From NCBI RefSeq assembly GCF_030127125.1, contig NZ_CP126156.1, forward strand, positions 1,488,001 through 1,552,000: DNA of 64,000 nucleotides. Reading direction: 5' to 3'. The notes under the pieces were generated by a model that did no database searches, was not told the origin of the DNA, and saw only the letters and a list, made by a program, of their open reading frames with translations. Numbering within the stretch: the stretch's first letter is position 1; each line of letters opens with the position of its first letter. The stretch comes from Halobaculum litoreum. Its GTDB lineage: Archaea; Halobacteriota; Halobacteria; Halobacteriales; Haloferacaceae. Positions 53,022-64,000 of the stretch are shown here, piece after piece. Both the position numbers and the translations under genes were made by a program.

Positions 53022-53741
53022 TCAGTCGTCGCTCTCGGCGACGCCGGCCTCCAGCGCCTCGGCCTCCGCTTCGGCCTCGGCCTTCGCGGCGGCCTCGCGC
53101 TCGGCGGCCTTCTCCTCTTCCTCCTTCTTGGCCTTGATCTTCTTGAGGCGGAAGATCTCCTCGCGCTCCTGCTCCTCGAGCTTCTGCTCGATGTACTCCT
53201 TGTTCTCGTGGAGTTCGGGGAGCAGCTTGAACTCCAGCGCGTTGACGCGGCGCTTGGTCGTCTCGATCTCCTCGAGCATCTTCTTCATCGCCGTCTCGAC
53301 CTCCGCGGCGAGGATGATCGACTCCAACAGCTCCTCGTAGGCGTCGGCCGCCTCGTCGATGCGGGCCGAGGAGCCGAGGACGCCGTAGCCGCGCTCGTCG
53401 AGGTTCTTCCGGACCTTCGACGACTCGATCTGCGGGACGACCACGCCCATGATGTTCTTCGACTGGGTCGTGATCTCGGGGTGCTCCTTCAGCGCCGCGG
53501 CGGCGCCGCGGACGGCCACGTCGCCCTCCATGGCGCGTGCCTTGTTGATCTTGGATTGGGCCGTCTCGTAGTCGGCCTCCAACTGGTCGCGGACGTCCTG
53601 CGCCTGGTCGAGGATGTCCATGAACTCCATGATGAGGCCGTCGCGTTTCTGCTCGAGCGTGTCGTGACCGCGCTCGGACAGATCGATGCGGTCCTCGATC
53701 TCCATGAGGTTCTTCCGGGTGGGCTTGACGTCGTCCGCCAT
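53022..53741 (-). CDS. atpD: A-type ATP synthase subunit D
   Basis: A 239-residue central-stalk subunit D. The long antiparallel coiled coil is visible ([60 protein letters not shown]), matching the family signature. The C-terminus is an extended Ala/Glu-rich tail of about 35 residues. The ATG is at 53741. It follows atpB in gene order, but a plus-strand phosphoesterase gene (53839-55089) separates them, so atpD must have its own promoter; a TATA-like GCATTAAC on the minus strand lies about 30 nt upstream. Confidence 0.96.
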   Translation of the reverse strand: MADDVKPTRKNLMEIEDRIDLSERGHDTLEQKRDGLIMEFMDILDQAQDVRDQLEADYETAQSKINKARAMEGDVAVRGAAAALKEHPEITTQSKNIMGVVVPQIESSKVRKNLDERGYGVLGSSARIDEAADAYEELLESIILAAEVETAMKKMLEEIETTKRRVNALEFKLLPELHENKEYIEQKLEEQEREEIFRLKKIKAKKEEEEKAAEREAAAKAEAEAEAEALEAGVAESDD

Positions 53742-53838
53742 AGTCTTGGAGGGAAGTTGCGGGGCGAGGGTGTTAATGCTTGTTAGTCGGGCACGCGAGC
53801 GGACAACGGTTATCCCGCAGGGGGCCGCAGTCGAGCCC

Positions 53839-55089
53839 GTGTCACCGCCCTCCCTGCTCGCGTTCCACGACGTCGAGACCGCCTTCGACCACCCCGACCG
53901 GATCGGCCGGCTCGCGGGGCTGCTCGGCGTTCGCGACGACGACACGCTCCTGCTCGACGCCGGCGACGCCACCGCGATGGGGGCGCTGGCGGTCGTCGCC
54001 GACGGGCGCGCCGAGGCGGTCGCGTTCCACCGGGCCGTCGCCCCCGACGTGCACGTCCCCGGCAACCACGACTTCGACGAGGGGTTGGGCTCGCTCGCCG
54101 ACTTCGTCGCCGCCACGCCGGGCGAGTGGCTCGCCGCGAACGCCCCCGCGCTCGACCTCCCCGCCCACACGGTCCTGGCGGCGGGCGACGAGCGCGTCGG
54201 CGTCGTAGGGGTCTGTCACCCCGAGACCCCCGACATCTGTCGGGCCGTCCGGGACGTCGCGTTCGGCGACCCCGTCGCCGCCGCCCGCCGGGAGCTGTCC
54301 GCCCTCCGCGACCGCGGCGTCGACCACACGGTCGTCCTCTCGCACTGCGGCGCGCTCGACGCCGACATCGCCGCGGCGACCGACGCCGACGCCGTGGTCG
54401 GCGGTCACGACCACGAGCGAACGGTCGACCGGGTGGAGGGCACGCTGGTCGCTCGGAGCGCCGGCGTCGGCCGCGAAGTAGTCACCGTCGACCTCGGCGA
54501 GACGCCGGCGGCCACGGTCGACTCGACCGCCGGGGCGCCCGCCGACGACCGCGTCGCCGAGGCGTACCGGGAGCGCCACGCCGACACCGGCCTCGACGCC
54601 CCGGTCGCGTCGCCGGGGACGGGCGTCGACGAGTCCGCCGTGGTCCGGTTCGTCGCCGACGCGTACCGAGCGCGGGCGGACGCCGACGCCGGCCTCGCCG
54701 TCTCGGCGGCGGTCCGGGAACCGCTCCCCGCCGAGGTACGGGAACGGCACCTCGTCGGCACCGTCCCGTTCGACTCGCACCTCGTCGCGGTCGCCGTCCG
54801 CGGCGAGCGCCTGAAAGCCGCCCTGCGCGCCTGTCGCGGCCCGCTCGACGACACCCACGGCCCCGTTCGGTGGGCCGGCGCCGACCCGGACGCGCTCACG
54901 GTCGGCGGCACGCCCGTCCGCGACGAGGAGACGTACCGCGTGGGGTGTACGACGTACGAGACCGTCACGGAGTTGCTCCCCGGGGTCGCCGACGACCGGG
55001 TCGTGGACGACCGGGGGGTCCAGTACGACCACCTCGTCGCGCACGCACGCGCCGGCGGGCTGACGGCGGTGCTCGACGGCGACGAGTAG
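53839..55089 (+). CDS. 5'-nucleotidase-like metallophosphoesterase
   Basis: A 416-residue protein of the 5'-nucleotidase/2',3'-cyclic phosphodiesterase type. Metal motifs are [10 protein letters not shown] (an atypical first motif), [28 protein letters not shown] and [10 protein letters not shown]. The C-terminal domain has [20 protein letters not shown] and [14 protein letters not shown], as in nucleotidases. No signal peptide is present. The GTG at 53839 is chosen because a GGTTATCC element sits about 25-30 nt upstream; an ATG at 53776 is the alternative. It lies on the opposite strand between atpB and atpD. Confidence 0.85.
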   Translation: MSPPSLLAFHDVETAFDHPDRIGRLAGLLGVRDDDTLLLDAGDATAMGALAVVADGRAEAVAFHRAVAPDVHVPGNHDFDEGLGSLADFVAATPGEWLAANAPALDLPAHTVLAAGDERVGVVGVCHPETPDICRAVRDVAFGDPVAAARRELSALRDRGVDHTVVLSHCGALDADIAAATDADAVVGGHDHERTVDRVEGTLVARSAGVGREVVTVDLGETPAATVDSTAGAPADDRVAEAYRERHADTGLDAPVASPGTGVDESAVVRFVADAYRARADADAGLAVSAAVREPLPAEVRERHLVGTVPFDSHLVAVAVRGERLKAALRACRGPLDDTHGPVRWAGADPDALTVGGTPVRDEETYRVGCTTYETVTELLPGVADDRVVDDRGVQYDHLVAHARAGGLTAVLDGDE

Positions 55090-55154
55090 GCGCCGCCACC
55101 GCTACGCGAGCGAGCGGTCGAAAGAAGGGGTCGAGTCGCGGGCTGCGTCCGAAC

Positions 55155-56582
55155 TCAGTCGGCGGAGACTTCCTCGGCCTCGTCGCCGGCGGCCGCGGCG
55201 TCCTCGCGGTAGTGCTCCTCGATGAGCTCCTCGTCGACGCGGTTGAGCTCCGTCTTCGGGAGCGTCGACAGCAGGTCCCAGCCGAGTTCGAGCGTCTCGT
55301 CGATGGTGCGGTCCGTGTCGAACCCCTGCTCGACGAACTGCGACTCGAAGGCGTCGGCGAAGTCGAGGTACTTGTTGTCGCGCTCGGACAGCGCCTCGCG
55401 GCCGACGATGTTCACGAGGTCGCGCAGGTCCTCGCCCTCCGCGTACGCCGCATACATCTGGTCGGAGACGTCGGCGTGGTCGGCGCGGGTGAGCCCCTCG
55501 CCGATCCCGTCGTCCATCAGGCGCGACAGGCTCGGCAGCACGTTCACCGGCGGCTGGACGCCCTGACTGTGCAGCGGGCGGTCCATCATGATCTGCCCCT
55601 CCGTGATGTACCCCGTCAGGTCGGGGATCGGGTGGGTGTCGTCGTCGCCGGGCATCGTGAGGATCGGGATCTGCGTCACCGAGCCGTCGCGGTCCTTGAG
55701 GCGACCGGCGCGCTCGTACAGCTGCGCCAGGTCGGTGTACATGTACCCGGGGTAGCCACGCCGGCCGGGCACCTCCTCGCGGGCCGCGCCGATCTCGCGC
55801 AGCGCCTCACAGTAGTTCGTCATGTCCGTCAGGACGACGAGCACGTGGTACCCCTTGTCGAACGCGAGGTACTCGGCGGTGGTGAGTGCGAGGCGCGGCG
55901 TGACCGTCCGCTCGACGGCGGGGTCGTCCGCGAGGTTCATGAACACGACCGAGCGCTCCAGCGCGCCCGTCCGCTCGAAGTCCTCCATGAACTCGTTGGC
56001 CTCCTCCTGCGTGATGCCCATCGCGCCGAAGATCACCGCGAACTCCGACCCGTCGTCGCCCTCGCCCTCCTCCTCCGGCACGGTCGCCTGCCGGGCGATC
56101 TGGAGCGCGAGGTCGTTGTGCGGCAGGCCCGAGCCCGAGAAGATCGGGAGCTTCTGGCCGCGCACGAGCGTGTTCATCCCGTCGATGGCCGAGACGCCCG
56201 TCTGGATGAAGTCCTCGGGGTACTCGCGGCTGTACGGGTTGATCGCGGCGCCGACGATGTCGCGGCGCTCGTCCGGGACGATCTCCGGGCCGCCGTCGAT
56301 CGGGTTGCCGGAGCCGTCGAGCACGCGACCGAGCAGGTCCTCGGTCACGGGCATCTTCAGCGTCTCGCCCAGGAAGCGAACCGAGGCGTTCCGGTCGATG
56401 CCGGTGGTGCCCTCGAACACCTGGATGGCGACGATGCCCTCCTCGGATTCGAGGACCTGACCGCGCTTCGTCTCGCCGCTCGGCGTCTCGATCTCGACGA
56501 TCTCGTCGTAGCCGATGGGCTCGTCGACCTCGGCGTACACCAGCGGGCCGCTGACTTCCGTGATGGTTTTGTACTCTTTCAT
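55155..56582 (-). CDS. atpB: A-type ATP synthase subunit B
   Basis: A 475-residue non-catalytic regulatory subunit of the A1 head. It begins [20 protein letters not shown]. It has [40 protein letters not shown], and the degenerate P-loop [10 protein letters not shown] typical of B subunits. [20 protein letters not shown] and [20 protein letters not shown] follow. The acidic C-terminal tail is typical of haloarchaea. The ATG at 56582 is 3 nt after the atpA stop. It is the last gene of the contiguous atp block. Confidence 0.97.
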   Translation of the reverse strand: MKEYKTITEVSGPLVYAEVDEPIGYDEIVEIETPSGETKRGQVLESEEGIVAIQVFEGTTGIDRNASVRFLGETLKMPVTEDLLGRVLDGSGNPIDGGPEIVPDERRDIVGAAINPYSREYPEDFIQTGVSAIDGMNTLVRGQKLPIFSGSGLPHNDLALQIARQATVPEEEGEGDDGSEFAVIFGAMGITQEEANEFMEDFERTGALERSVVFMNLADDPAVERTVTPRLALTTAEYLAFDKGYHVLVVLTDMTNYCEALREIGAAREEVPGRRGYPGYMYTDLAQLYERAGRLKDRDGSVTQIPILTMPGDDDTHPIPDLTGYITEGQIMMDRPLHSQGVQPPVNVLPSLSRLMDDGIGEGLTRADHADVSDQMYAAYAEGEDLRDLVNIVGREALSERDNKYLDFADAFESQFVEQGFDTDRTIDETLELGWDLLSTLPKTELNRVDEELIEEHYREDAAAAGDEAEEVSAD

Positions 56583-56585
56583 GGT

Positions 56586-58349
<1,764 letters not shown>

Positions 58350-58351
58350 AT

Positions 58352-58675
58352 TCACTCGTCCTCGTCCATCAGGTCGATCCCGATGGCTCTCTTGATCTGT
58401 TCGCGCAGGCCGCTCCCGGCGCCGCCGCCGAGCGTGACCAGTACGGGCTCGACGCTCCCCTCCACGTCCCGGCGGACCGTCCGCGAGAGGTGGTCGAGGT
58501 CCTCGTCGAGCATCACCACGATGCCCACGTCGTCGTCGGTCAGCGCGTCCTCGACGGCGTCGTCGAGGCGCTCGTCCTTCTCGTCGTCCGGGACGTTCGC
58601 ACACTTGCGGACGCCGGCGAGTCGGAACCCGGTGGTGAACTCGGGGCTGCCGACGACGGCTATCTCCTGACTCAT
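58352..58675 (-). CDS. atpF: A-type ATP synthase subunit F
   Basis: A 107-residue central-stalk subunit F. It has [20 protein letters not shown], then [14 protein letters not shown] and a basic C-terminal helix [20 protein letters not shown] that contacts A/B. The ATG at 58675 overlaps the atpC stop (ATGA), and atpA starts 3 nt after the atpF stop. Length and order match the archaeal family. Confidence 0.95.
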   Translation of the reverse strand: MSQEIAVVGSPEFTTGFRLAGVRKCANVPDDEKDERLDDAVEDALTDDDVGIVVMLDEDLDHLSRTVRRDVEGSVEPVLVTLGGGAGSGLREQIKRAIGIDLMDEDE

Positions 58676-59724
58676 AGGATCACCAGTTCGTCCTCGATCT
58701 CGTCGGGCTCGAGGCCGGCCTCCTTGCCGCGGGCGATCGCCCGGATGTTGTCGACCTCGCGCTCCTTCGCGAGCACGTACGACACCACCGGCGTCACCGA
58801 CAGCGGGTGGATCAGTCCCAGCGAGTCTGCGTACTCCAGCAGCGCCGCCTCCAGCGCGTGCTCGAAGCCGATGAGGCTCTCGGCCCCCTCGAGCTCCGAC
58901 AGCGCGTCCGAGAGCGCGTCGCCGTAGCGCGACTCGCGGATCCGGGCGACCAGTTCGTCCGTGTTGGACGCCAGTTGGCTCAGCTCGGCCGCCGTGAACA
59001 ACACCCCGCCCTCGATGAAGTACTCCGAGGGGTCGAGGTCCGCACCCGACCGCGCGAGCCGCAGCGCGTTGATCGCGTTCCGGAAGTCGATCTCCGCCTC
59101 GAGGAACTCGCGGTACTCCGCGAGCGCCTCGCCCGACAGGTCGTCGGTGCGCAGCAGTTCGTAGTACGCGCGGTCGACCGCGTTCTCCAGCGGCACCAGC
59201 ACGCCGGACGACTCGTAGTCCTCGAGCGCGTCGGCGAGCGGGTCGCCGAACACCGTCCCCGACAGCATCTCGACGGCCTCGTCGATGGCGCCCGCGTCGA
59301 GCAGGCGGTCGAGGAGCTTGCCGTCGAACTCGCCGGCGCGGATGAGGTCGTCGTCGACGGCCTCCCGCTCGGTGTCGGCGTAGATGCCCCGCAGGACGGT
59401 CTTGACGTTCCACGCGTCGAACTTCCGGAGGTAGCGGGCGACGTGCCCGTACAGCTCGCCCTCACACCAGTGGAGGATGTCCTCGAAGTCCTCGGCGAGG
59501 CTCGCGTTCAGCGCGTACTCGATGAGGTCCACGCCCGAGAACCGCGACCCGAGCCGGTTGATCTCCTCCTCGTACGCCGGCGACTCCTCCATGAACCGGG
59601 CGATCTCCGCCGGGCTCATGCGGACCAGTTTCCGGTAGTCGTCCTCCTCGTACAGCCCCGCTCGCCGCGACCGGACGCGGGCGTTGACGTACTCGGGGTT
59701 CGACGTGCCGGCGCTCTTACTCAT
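58672..59724 (-). CDS. atpC: A-type ATP synthase subunit C
   Basis: A 350-residue subunit C, the funnel-like protein that joins the central stalk to the membrane rotor (d subunit in V-ATPase). The helical sequence has [60 protein letters not shown] and [20 protein letters not shown]. Such pieces are diagnostic. The ATG at 59724 overlaps the end of atpE by 8 nt. Confidence 0.96.
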   Translation of the reverse strand: MSKSAGTSNPEYVNARVRSRRAGLYEEDDYRKLVRMSPAEIARFMEESPAYEEEINRLGSRFSGVDLIEYALNASLAEDFEDILHWCEGELYGHVARYLRKFDAWNVKTVLRGIYADTEREAVDDDLIRAGEFDGKLLDRLLDAGAIDEAVEMLSGTVFGDPLADALEDYESSGVLVPLENAVDRAYYELLRTDDLSGEALAEYREFLEAEIDFRNAINALRLARSGADLDPSEYFIEGGVLFTAAELSQLASNTDELVARIRESRYGDALSDALSELEGAESLIGFEHALEAALLEYADSLGLIHPLSVTPVVSYVLAKEREVDNIRAIARGKEAGLEPDEIEDELVIL

Positions 59725-60301
59725 CTTCGAAGAGTCGGTCGCTCAGCTCCTTGAGGTTGTCCTCCCAGACCTCCTCGAGGACCGAGTCGAACGTGTTGTT
59801 CACCCGGACGCGCGACTCCTCGCTCTCGACGACGACGCCGCCGAGGCAGTCGCGATCGCCGGCGAACGACCAGCCCTCGTAGTCCGCGAGGATCTCCGTC
59901 AGCAGCTCCTCGTCGTCGGCGCGGCCGTGGACGGCGACGGACTCGTCGTCCTCGAACTCCGGCGCCGCGGCGTCGAGCAGCGACCGGGTCAGCTCCTCGC
60001 GGTCGTCGCCCTCGAGGTCGACGATGGCCGCCTCGGTGCGCTCGCGCACGTCGGCGAGCACGTCCCGGCGGGCCTCGAGGCGCTGCTGTTTTGCCTCCAG
60101 CTTCGCGGCCGAGAGCGTCTGCTCGCGCTCCTGGTCGATCTGGCGCTCGACCTGCTGTTCTCGTTCCTGCACGATACGGTCGGCCTCCTCCTCAGCCTCG
60201 GCGACGATCTCGGCCGCGCGCTCCTCGCCCGCTTCGCGGATTTCCTCCGCACGCGCGTTGGCCTCGGCCTCGATGTCTTCGACGACTGTCTCTAAACTCA
60301 T
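59717..60301 (-). CDS. atpE: A-type ATP synthase subunit E
   Basis: A 194-residue peripheral-stalk subunit E. Residues 1-110 form a long coiled coil (VVEDIEAEANARAEEIREAG; VQEREQQVERQIDQEREQTL) that pairs with subunit H. The C-terminal globular domain has ADYEGWSFAGDRDCLGGVVV and SRVRVNNTFDSVLEEVW. The ATG is at 60301, 21 nt after the atpK stop. Confidence 0.95.
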   Translation of the reverse strand: MSLETVVEDIEAEANARAEEIREAGEERAAEIVAEAEEEADRIVQEREQQVERQIDQEREQTLSAAKLEAKQQRLEARRDVLADVRERTEAAIVDLEGDDREELTRSLLDAAAPEFEDDESVAVHGRADDEELLTEILADYEGWSFAGDRDCLGGVVVESEESRVRVNNTFDSVLEEVWEDNLKELSDRLFEDE

Positions 60302-60322
60302 GGTGGAAAGGGAGGAGGCGGT

Positions 60323-60577
60323 TTACTGGACCAGGAAGATGGCGACCAGAGCGAGAATGACGAGGGTCTCCGGCAGGACCGTGAAGATCAGGCCCTGCAC
60401 GAACAGGTCCTCGTCCTCGGCGACGGCGCCGATCGCGGCCGACCCGATGCCACGCTCCGCGTAACCCGCGCCGAACGCGGCGAGACCGACGCCGAGCGCG
60501 GCGGCGGACAGCGGGGGGATGGCGGGAGCGGCGTCCTGCAGTACGACACTAGCGAGTTGGGGTGCGATTTCGAGCAT
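60323..60577 (-). CDS. atpK: A-type ATP synthase proteolipid subunit K
   Basis: An 84-residue c-ring subunit with two hydrophobic helices (LSAAALGVGLAAFGAGYAER and FTVLPETLVILALVAIFLV). The ion-carrying Glu is in LPETLVI of the second helix. It has a single hairpin rather than a duplicated form, and no Na+-binding Gln/Ser pattern is obvious, so it is probably H+-coupled. The ATG at 60577 opens MLEIAPQLASVVLQ. The gene is 199 nt downstream of atpI, an unusually large gap inside the block. Confidence 0.95.
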   Translation of the reverse strand: MLEIAPQLASVVLQDAAPAIPPLSAAALGVGLAAFGAGYAERGIGSAAIGAVAEDEDLFVQGLIFTVLPETLVILALVAIFLVQ

Positions 60578-60776
60578 GGTAGTTGGTAGGCGGATGCCTA
60601 ACGTCGGACAGGTCGTGGTTGGTTCCAGAGAGTGCATAAAGGTTCCCAAAACGAGCGACGAGACGACCGAAAACGGTCGCTTCGGCGGTCGCTCTCCGTG
60701 TCATCGACCCCCACTCGGGGGGCGAGGAGTGACGCGGGTGTCGCCCGCGTGTGAGGCCGGTCCGTGCCGGCCCGCG

Positions 60777-63026
60777 TTACTCGTCGGCCGTGTACTGCCG
60801 CTCCGTCCCGAACGGGACGTACTCGCGGCCGCCGCCGTCGAAGAACTTCGAGAAGAACTCGTAGTACTCCAGGCGGACGGCCTGCAGGCCGGCGGACGTG
60901 ACACCCAGCGCGAGGACCAACAGGTGGCCCAACACGAGGATGACCAGGCCGCCGACGAGCGACGCCGCGCCCCCGTGCATCAGCCCGGGGAACATGATCG
61001 AGAACGTCGCCTCGTTCCCGTACTCGGCCGTGTAGTACGCCGCGTCGTGGCTGAGCATGAAGTGGAACTCGCCGTCGACGGTGTACGCCCCGAAGAACAG
61101 GAGGTTGACGACGAACGCCATCCCCGCCTTCGCGAGCAGCACCGCGGCCAGCCGGGCGTACGACAGCCCGTTGACCAGCACCTGCATGAACAGGGCCTCG
61201 ATGGCCTCGCCCCACTCGCCGGACAGCCAGATGAGCACCAGGCCCACGCCGAACACCGCCAGCCCCGCGTACCCGACGGTCGCGGAGAAGCCGGCGAAGC
61301 CGAGCGAGAACGGCTCGCCGTTGAACACGGTGTAGATGAACCCCGGCTTCACGCCCGAGGCGACGTCGCTGAGGATGAACACCCAGAAGCCGTTCATCAT
61401 CAGCAGCCACGAGCCCGACTCCAGCATGGCGTCCTTGAAGCCGTGGAACTCGTACTCCTCGAGGAAGCTGAGCACGTAGCCGATGTCCAGGTGGACGACG
61501 GCCGCGAGCGCGCTCACGACGATCCACGCGTTCGCCCAGTAGATGTCCGCCGGCTGGAGCCCCTTGTGGAGCGGCGCGCTCGAGAGGCCGACGACGCCCT
61601 CCCAGAGGTACGTGGCGATCAGGTGGAGGCCGAAGAACTCCCCGTAGAGGATCCCGAACAGGGCGGTGAACACCCCGGCGGTGATCGTCACGCCGCCCAT
61701 CGACTTGAACGCCGGCGAGTCGAAGTTCGAGTAGAGGTAGTACCCGATCCCCGCGTACACGAGACCGTAGCCGAGGTCCCCGATCATGAACCCGAAGAAC
61801 AGCGGGAACGTCAGGAACAGGATGATCGTCGGGTCGAACTCGCGGTAGTTCGGGCGCCCGACCGCCTGGACGAGCACCTCGAACGGCGCGACCAGGCTGC
61901 TGTTCTTCTGGATGACCGGCGGGTCGTCCTTCCGCATGACGACGTTGCCGCCGCCATCCGCGACCGCCCGCTGGCGGTCCGCCTGTCCGGCCTCCTCGTC
62001 GGCCTCGACGCCCGTCTCCGGGCCAGCCTCCTCGACGGCGGGCGGGACGTCCTCGCGGACCTGCACGTCCCCGTCGGAGCCGAACTCGGCGCGCTCGACC
62101 TCCTCGACCTCGACGTGGCCGCCGACCGCGTCCTTCAGCGTCGACTTGAACGCCGTCACGCGCTCGGTCGGGATCCACCCCTCGGCGACGAACGCGTTGC
62201 GCGTCGTCGCGTACGACAGCGGCGCCTCGGCCTTCTGGACCGCGACGGCGAGCGTCTCCTCGGCCTGCAGCAGGAAGTCGGCGGCGTCGTCCGCGACCTC
62301 CGTCAGTTCGGCCTCGACGCGTTCGAGTTCGGTCGCGGTGTTACTGCGCTCGGCCTCCAGCGAACTCACGTACTCCTGGGGCGAGACGCCGTCCTCGTCG
62401 ATCTCGGGCACCGACAGCGCGGCGAACTCGGCGCTCACCAGCGCGTCGGCCAGCGCGTCCCCGTCGTCGTGCTCCGTCCGGGCGAACACCGCGAGGACGT
62501 CGTCGCCGAAGATCTCGTACGACGTGACCGCGGGCGCGTCGACGACCGCGCGCTCGACGGCGTCGCGGTCGCCCTCGCCGACGGCGACCTGCAGGGAGTC
62601 GTACCCCTGCAGGAGGTCGAGGTCGATGCCGAGCGCGGCGAACGGCTCGACCGCCTCGATGCGCTCCTCGGTCGACCGGAGCTGCGACTGGAGATCGTTG
62701 CGACGGTCCTCGAGGTCGTTGACCTGCTCGCGGAGGTCCTCGAGTTCGGTCGCGAGCTCGTCGTCGTCGACGACGACGCTCGACCGACCCGGCGTGGCGT
62801 CCCCGTCGTCGACGTCGAGGATCGACTTCAGCGACCGGACCGTGACGAGCTTCTCGGCCGCGTCCTCGGCGCCCTCCTGCGGGTTCCCCTGCACGAACCC
62901 CTCCCAACCGCCGCCGTACTCGGTGACGTGGAGCAGGTTCAGGCCGTGGACCGCCTCGACGACCGGCTCCAGGTACGCCTTGGAGCCCGTCACCGAGACC
63001 TTGCTCATCCGCTCAGGCCTGAGCAT
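60777..63026 (-). CDS. atpI: A-type ATP synthase subunit I (a subunit)
   Basis: A 749-residue stator subunit. The N-terminal soluble half (about 1-390) is coiled coil and alpha/beta (MLRPERMSKVSVTGSKAYLE; RIEAVEPFAALGIDLDLLQG). The C-terminal half has seven or eight membrane segments (TIILFLTFPLFFGFMIGDLG; LMQVLVNGLSYARLAAVLLA), including the Arg needed for proton transfer. A charged loop of about 30 residues before the membrane part is lineage-specific. The ATG at 63026 overlaps the end of atpH by 14 nt; ATG 63008 is an alternative that avoids the overlap. Confidence 0.95.
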   Translation of the reverse strand: MLRPERMSKVSVTGSKAYLEPVVEAVHGLNLLHVTEYGGGWEGFVQGNPQEGAEDAAEKLVTVRSLKSILDVDDGDATPGRSSVVVDDDELATELEDLREQVNDLEDRRNDLQSQLRSTEERIEAVEPFAALGIDLDLLQGYDSLQVAVGEGDRDAVERAVVDAPAVTSYEIFGDDVLAVFARTEHDDGDALADALVSAEFAALSVPEIDEDGVSPQEYVSSLEAERSNTATELERVEAELTEVADDAADFLLQAEETLAVAVQKAEAPLSYATTRNAFVAEGWIPTERVTAFKSTLKDAVGGHVEVEEVERAEFGSDGDVQVREDVPPAVEEAGPETGVEADEEAGQADRQRAVADGGGNVVMRKDDPPVIQKNSSLVAPFEVLVQAVGRPNYREFDPTIILFLTFPLFFGFMIGDLGYGLVYAGIGYYLYSNFDSPAFKSMGGVTITAGVFTALFGILYGEFFGLHLIATYLWEGVVGLSSAPLHKGLQPADIYWANAWIVVSALAAVVHLDIGYVLSFLEEYEFHGFKDAMLESGSWLLMMNGFWVFILSDVASGVKPGFIYTVFNGEPFSLGFAGFSATVGYAGLAVFGVGLVLIWLSGEWGEAIEALFMQVLVNGLSYARLAAVLLAKAGMAFVVNLLFFGAYTVDGEFHFMLSHDAAYYTAEYGNEATFSIMFPGLMHGGAASLVGGLVILVLGHLLVLALGVTSAGLQAVRLEYYEFFSKFFDGGGREYVPFGTERQYTADE

Positions 63027-63345
63027 GTACCGCCTCCTCGAACCGTTCCACCGCGAACTCGACGACCTCGTCGACCCGGTCGCTCGCCTCGTCGACGAGT
63101 TCGGTCCGCTCGCGGCGGCCCTCCGCGATGATCTCCTCGCGCTTCTCCTCGATCTGTTCGCGTGCCTCCTCGAGGCGGTCGGCCTCGAGGCGCTCGGCCT
63201 CCGCCTCGGCGTCGGCGACGATCTCGTCGGCCTCCGAGCGGGCCTCCGAGATCCGCGCCTCGCGGGCGGCCTCCGCCTCGGCGATCGTCTCCTCGGCGTC
63301 GGCTTCGGCCTCCTTCACGCGTTCGAGAACTTCGGGTCTCGGCAT
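63013..63345 (-). CDS. atpH: A-type ATP synthase subunit H (AhaH)
   Basis: A 110-residue, almost wholly coiled-coil protein (VKEAEADAEETIAEAEAARE; RLEEAREQIEEKREEIIAEG), the peripheral-stalk partner of subunit E. The ATG is at 63345. A strong TATA element, CCTTATATCG on the minus strand (63377-63386), lies 32-41 nt upstream. It is the first gene of the atp block, so this is the likely operon promoter. Confidence 0.92.
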   Translation of the reverse strand: MPRPEVLERVKEAEADAEETIAEAEAAREARISEARSEADEIVADAEAEAERLEADRLEEAREQIEEKREEIIAEGRRERTELVDEASDRVDEVVEFAVERFEEAVHAQA

Positions 63346-63376
63346 GGATATTCGTCGTCTGTGACTTGTGCCACGT

Positions 63377-63386
63377 CGATATAAGG
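63377..63386 (-). promoter_or_regulatory. ATP synthase operon promoter
   Basis: CCTTATATCG on the minus strand is a good archaeal TATA element, 32-41 nt before the atpH start at 63345, predicting a leader of about 10 nt for the atpHIKECFAB transcript. Confidence 0.65.
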
Positions 63387-63521
63387 TGTTTGCGGAAAGC
63401 GTCGGCGAGCGACCCGAGCCGAGTGGTGCACTGCGACGGTGTTCGCAGCGTCGAGCGAATCCGTCCCCGCCGGCTGCCGGCGGCGTCGCCCGGCGGAGCG
63501 GGACGACCGGGGGCGCCCGCC

Positions 63522-64000
63522 TCAGCGCGTCCGGACGTCCTCGGCCGCCCGCCGGACGCCCCGACGGATCGACTCGCGGGCCGACACCGCCTCCGCGACC
63601 GCCCACCCGAGCAGGACGAGCAGCCCGCCGACCGCCCCGGCGAACGCCCACGACCCCATCCAGACCGGACGGACCCACGGCGTCACGCCGGCCCACGTGT
63701 CCGCGAACTCGGTGGCCGGCCCGCGCAGCGGCGTGCCGGCGAAGGTGTTCTGCACCGCGGCGGCGAACGTCAGCGTGTCGCCGGTCCCCTCGATGAGTCC
63801 GGCCGACCCGTACAGCCGGTAGCTCCCGGTCACGCCCTGGTCGGCCATCGTCGGCCCGTTCGAGCCGTCCCCGGTGCCGATCCGTTCGGCGTCGTACGGT
63901 CCCCACGTGGCGTAGTACTCCCAGACGATCTCCCCGCGTGGCGTCACCTCGATCACGCGGTGGTTGAGGGAGTCGGTGATCAGCGTGTTCCCGTTGGGGA
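63522..64000 (-). CDS. Arylsulfotransferase (ASST)-like membrane protein, C-terminal part
   Basis: The last 159 residues of a protein whose start lies beyond the right edge. PNGNTLITDSLNHRVIEVTP, GEIVWEYYATWGPYDAERIG and YRLYGSAGLIEGTG look like beta-propeller blades as in bacterial-type arylsulfotransferases and related quinoprotein-like propellers. A membrane helix follows (WAFAGAVGGLLVLLGWAVAE) with a short basic tail. It is probably membrane-bound with the propeller outside. The enzymatic role cannot be judged from this fragment. Confidence 0.7.
   Translation of the reverse strand, partial: PNGNTLITDSLNHRVIEVTPRGEIVWEYYATWGPYDAERIGTGDGSNGPTMADQGVTGSYRLYGSAGLIEGTGDTLTFAAAVQNTFAGTPLRGPATEFADTWAGVTPWVRPVWMGSWAFAGAVGGLLVLLGWAVAEAVSARESIRRGVRRAAEDVRTR

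Overview
This 64 kb window is a gene-dense piece of a haloarchaeal chromosome (class Halobacteria, Halorubrum/Halobaculum-like; genus not determinable by eye). The signs are very high G+C, strongly acidic Asp/Glu-rich proteins, leaderless-type starts 22-40 nt after TATA elements, an A-type ATP synthase, archaeal translation proteins (L10e, aRF1), type II GAPDH, halocyanin-like copper proteins, NucS, and Tat/lipobox secretion signals. I see no insertion sequence, CRISPR array, integrase or attachment site. The region reads as core chromosome, and no intergenic gap reaches 300 nt.

Layout. 1-8.1 kb: an acyl-CoA catabolism island with a truncated winged-helix regulator, two acyl-CoA dehydrogenases, two alpha/beta hydrolases, an APH-type phosphotransferase divergent from the second dehydrogenase, and a thiolase with its DUF35 partner. 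8.2-14 kb: L10e, NucS, CspA, an EthD-like protein, a NodB-like deacetylase, a DoxX protein, tRNA-Phe and tRNA-Val, and secreted proteins. 14-20 kb: an ABC exporter, phosphoglycerate kinase, a phosphodiesterase and type II GAPDH. 20-29.6 kb: aminopeptidase, RecA-like protein, MutL, KDG kinase, J-domain protein, MTH865-like protein, M42 peptidase and a coiled-coil protein. 29.8-34.8 kb: pstSCAB phosphate importer without phoU. 35-43.8 kb: PPC-domain protein, two copper proteins, glycosyltransferase, S9 peptidase, a receiver-like/GAF/PAS sensor, and the B12-binding mutase subunit with MeaB. 43.8-48.3 kb: ilvE, ribB, the riboflavin kinase/regulator rbkR, argS. 48.3-53 kb: small membrane proteins, a MinD-like ATPase with a long acidic tail, aRF1, a DMT permease and a zinc-ribbon protein. 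53-63.3 kb: the ATP synthase genes H-I-K-E-C-F-A-B and D on the minus strand, with a plus-strand phosphoesterase between B and D. The window ends inside an arylsulfotransferase-like membrane protein.

How it fits together. The phosphotransferase/dehydrogenase pair resembles the two halves of mammalian ACAD10/ACAD11 and bacterial LvaA/LvaC, so conversion of 4-hydroxyacyl-CoA to 3-hydroxyacyl-CoA is a testable idea. Downstream thiolysis and methylmalonyl-CoA mutase functions are also encoded here. GAPDH, PGK and KDG kinase belong to central carbon metabolism. RbkR and RibB form a riboflavin unit.

Caution: four genes (phosphotransferase, thiolase, halocyanin, rbkR) each carry one single-base indel in a five-base G/C run. 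This looks more like sequence error than four real mutations. Regulatory sites listed here were found by eye and have not been tested statistically.
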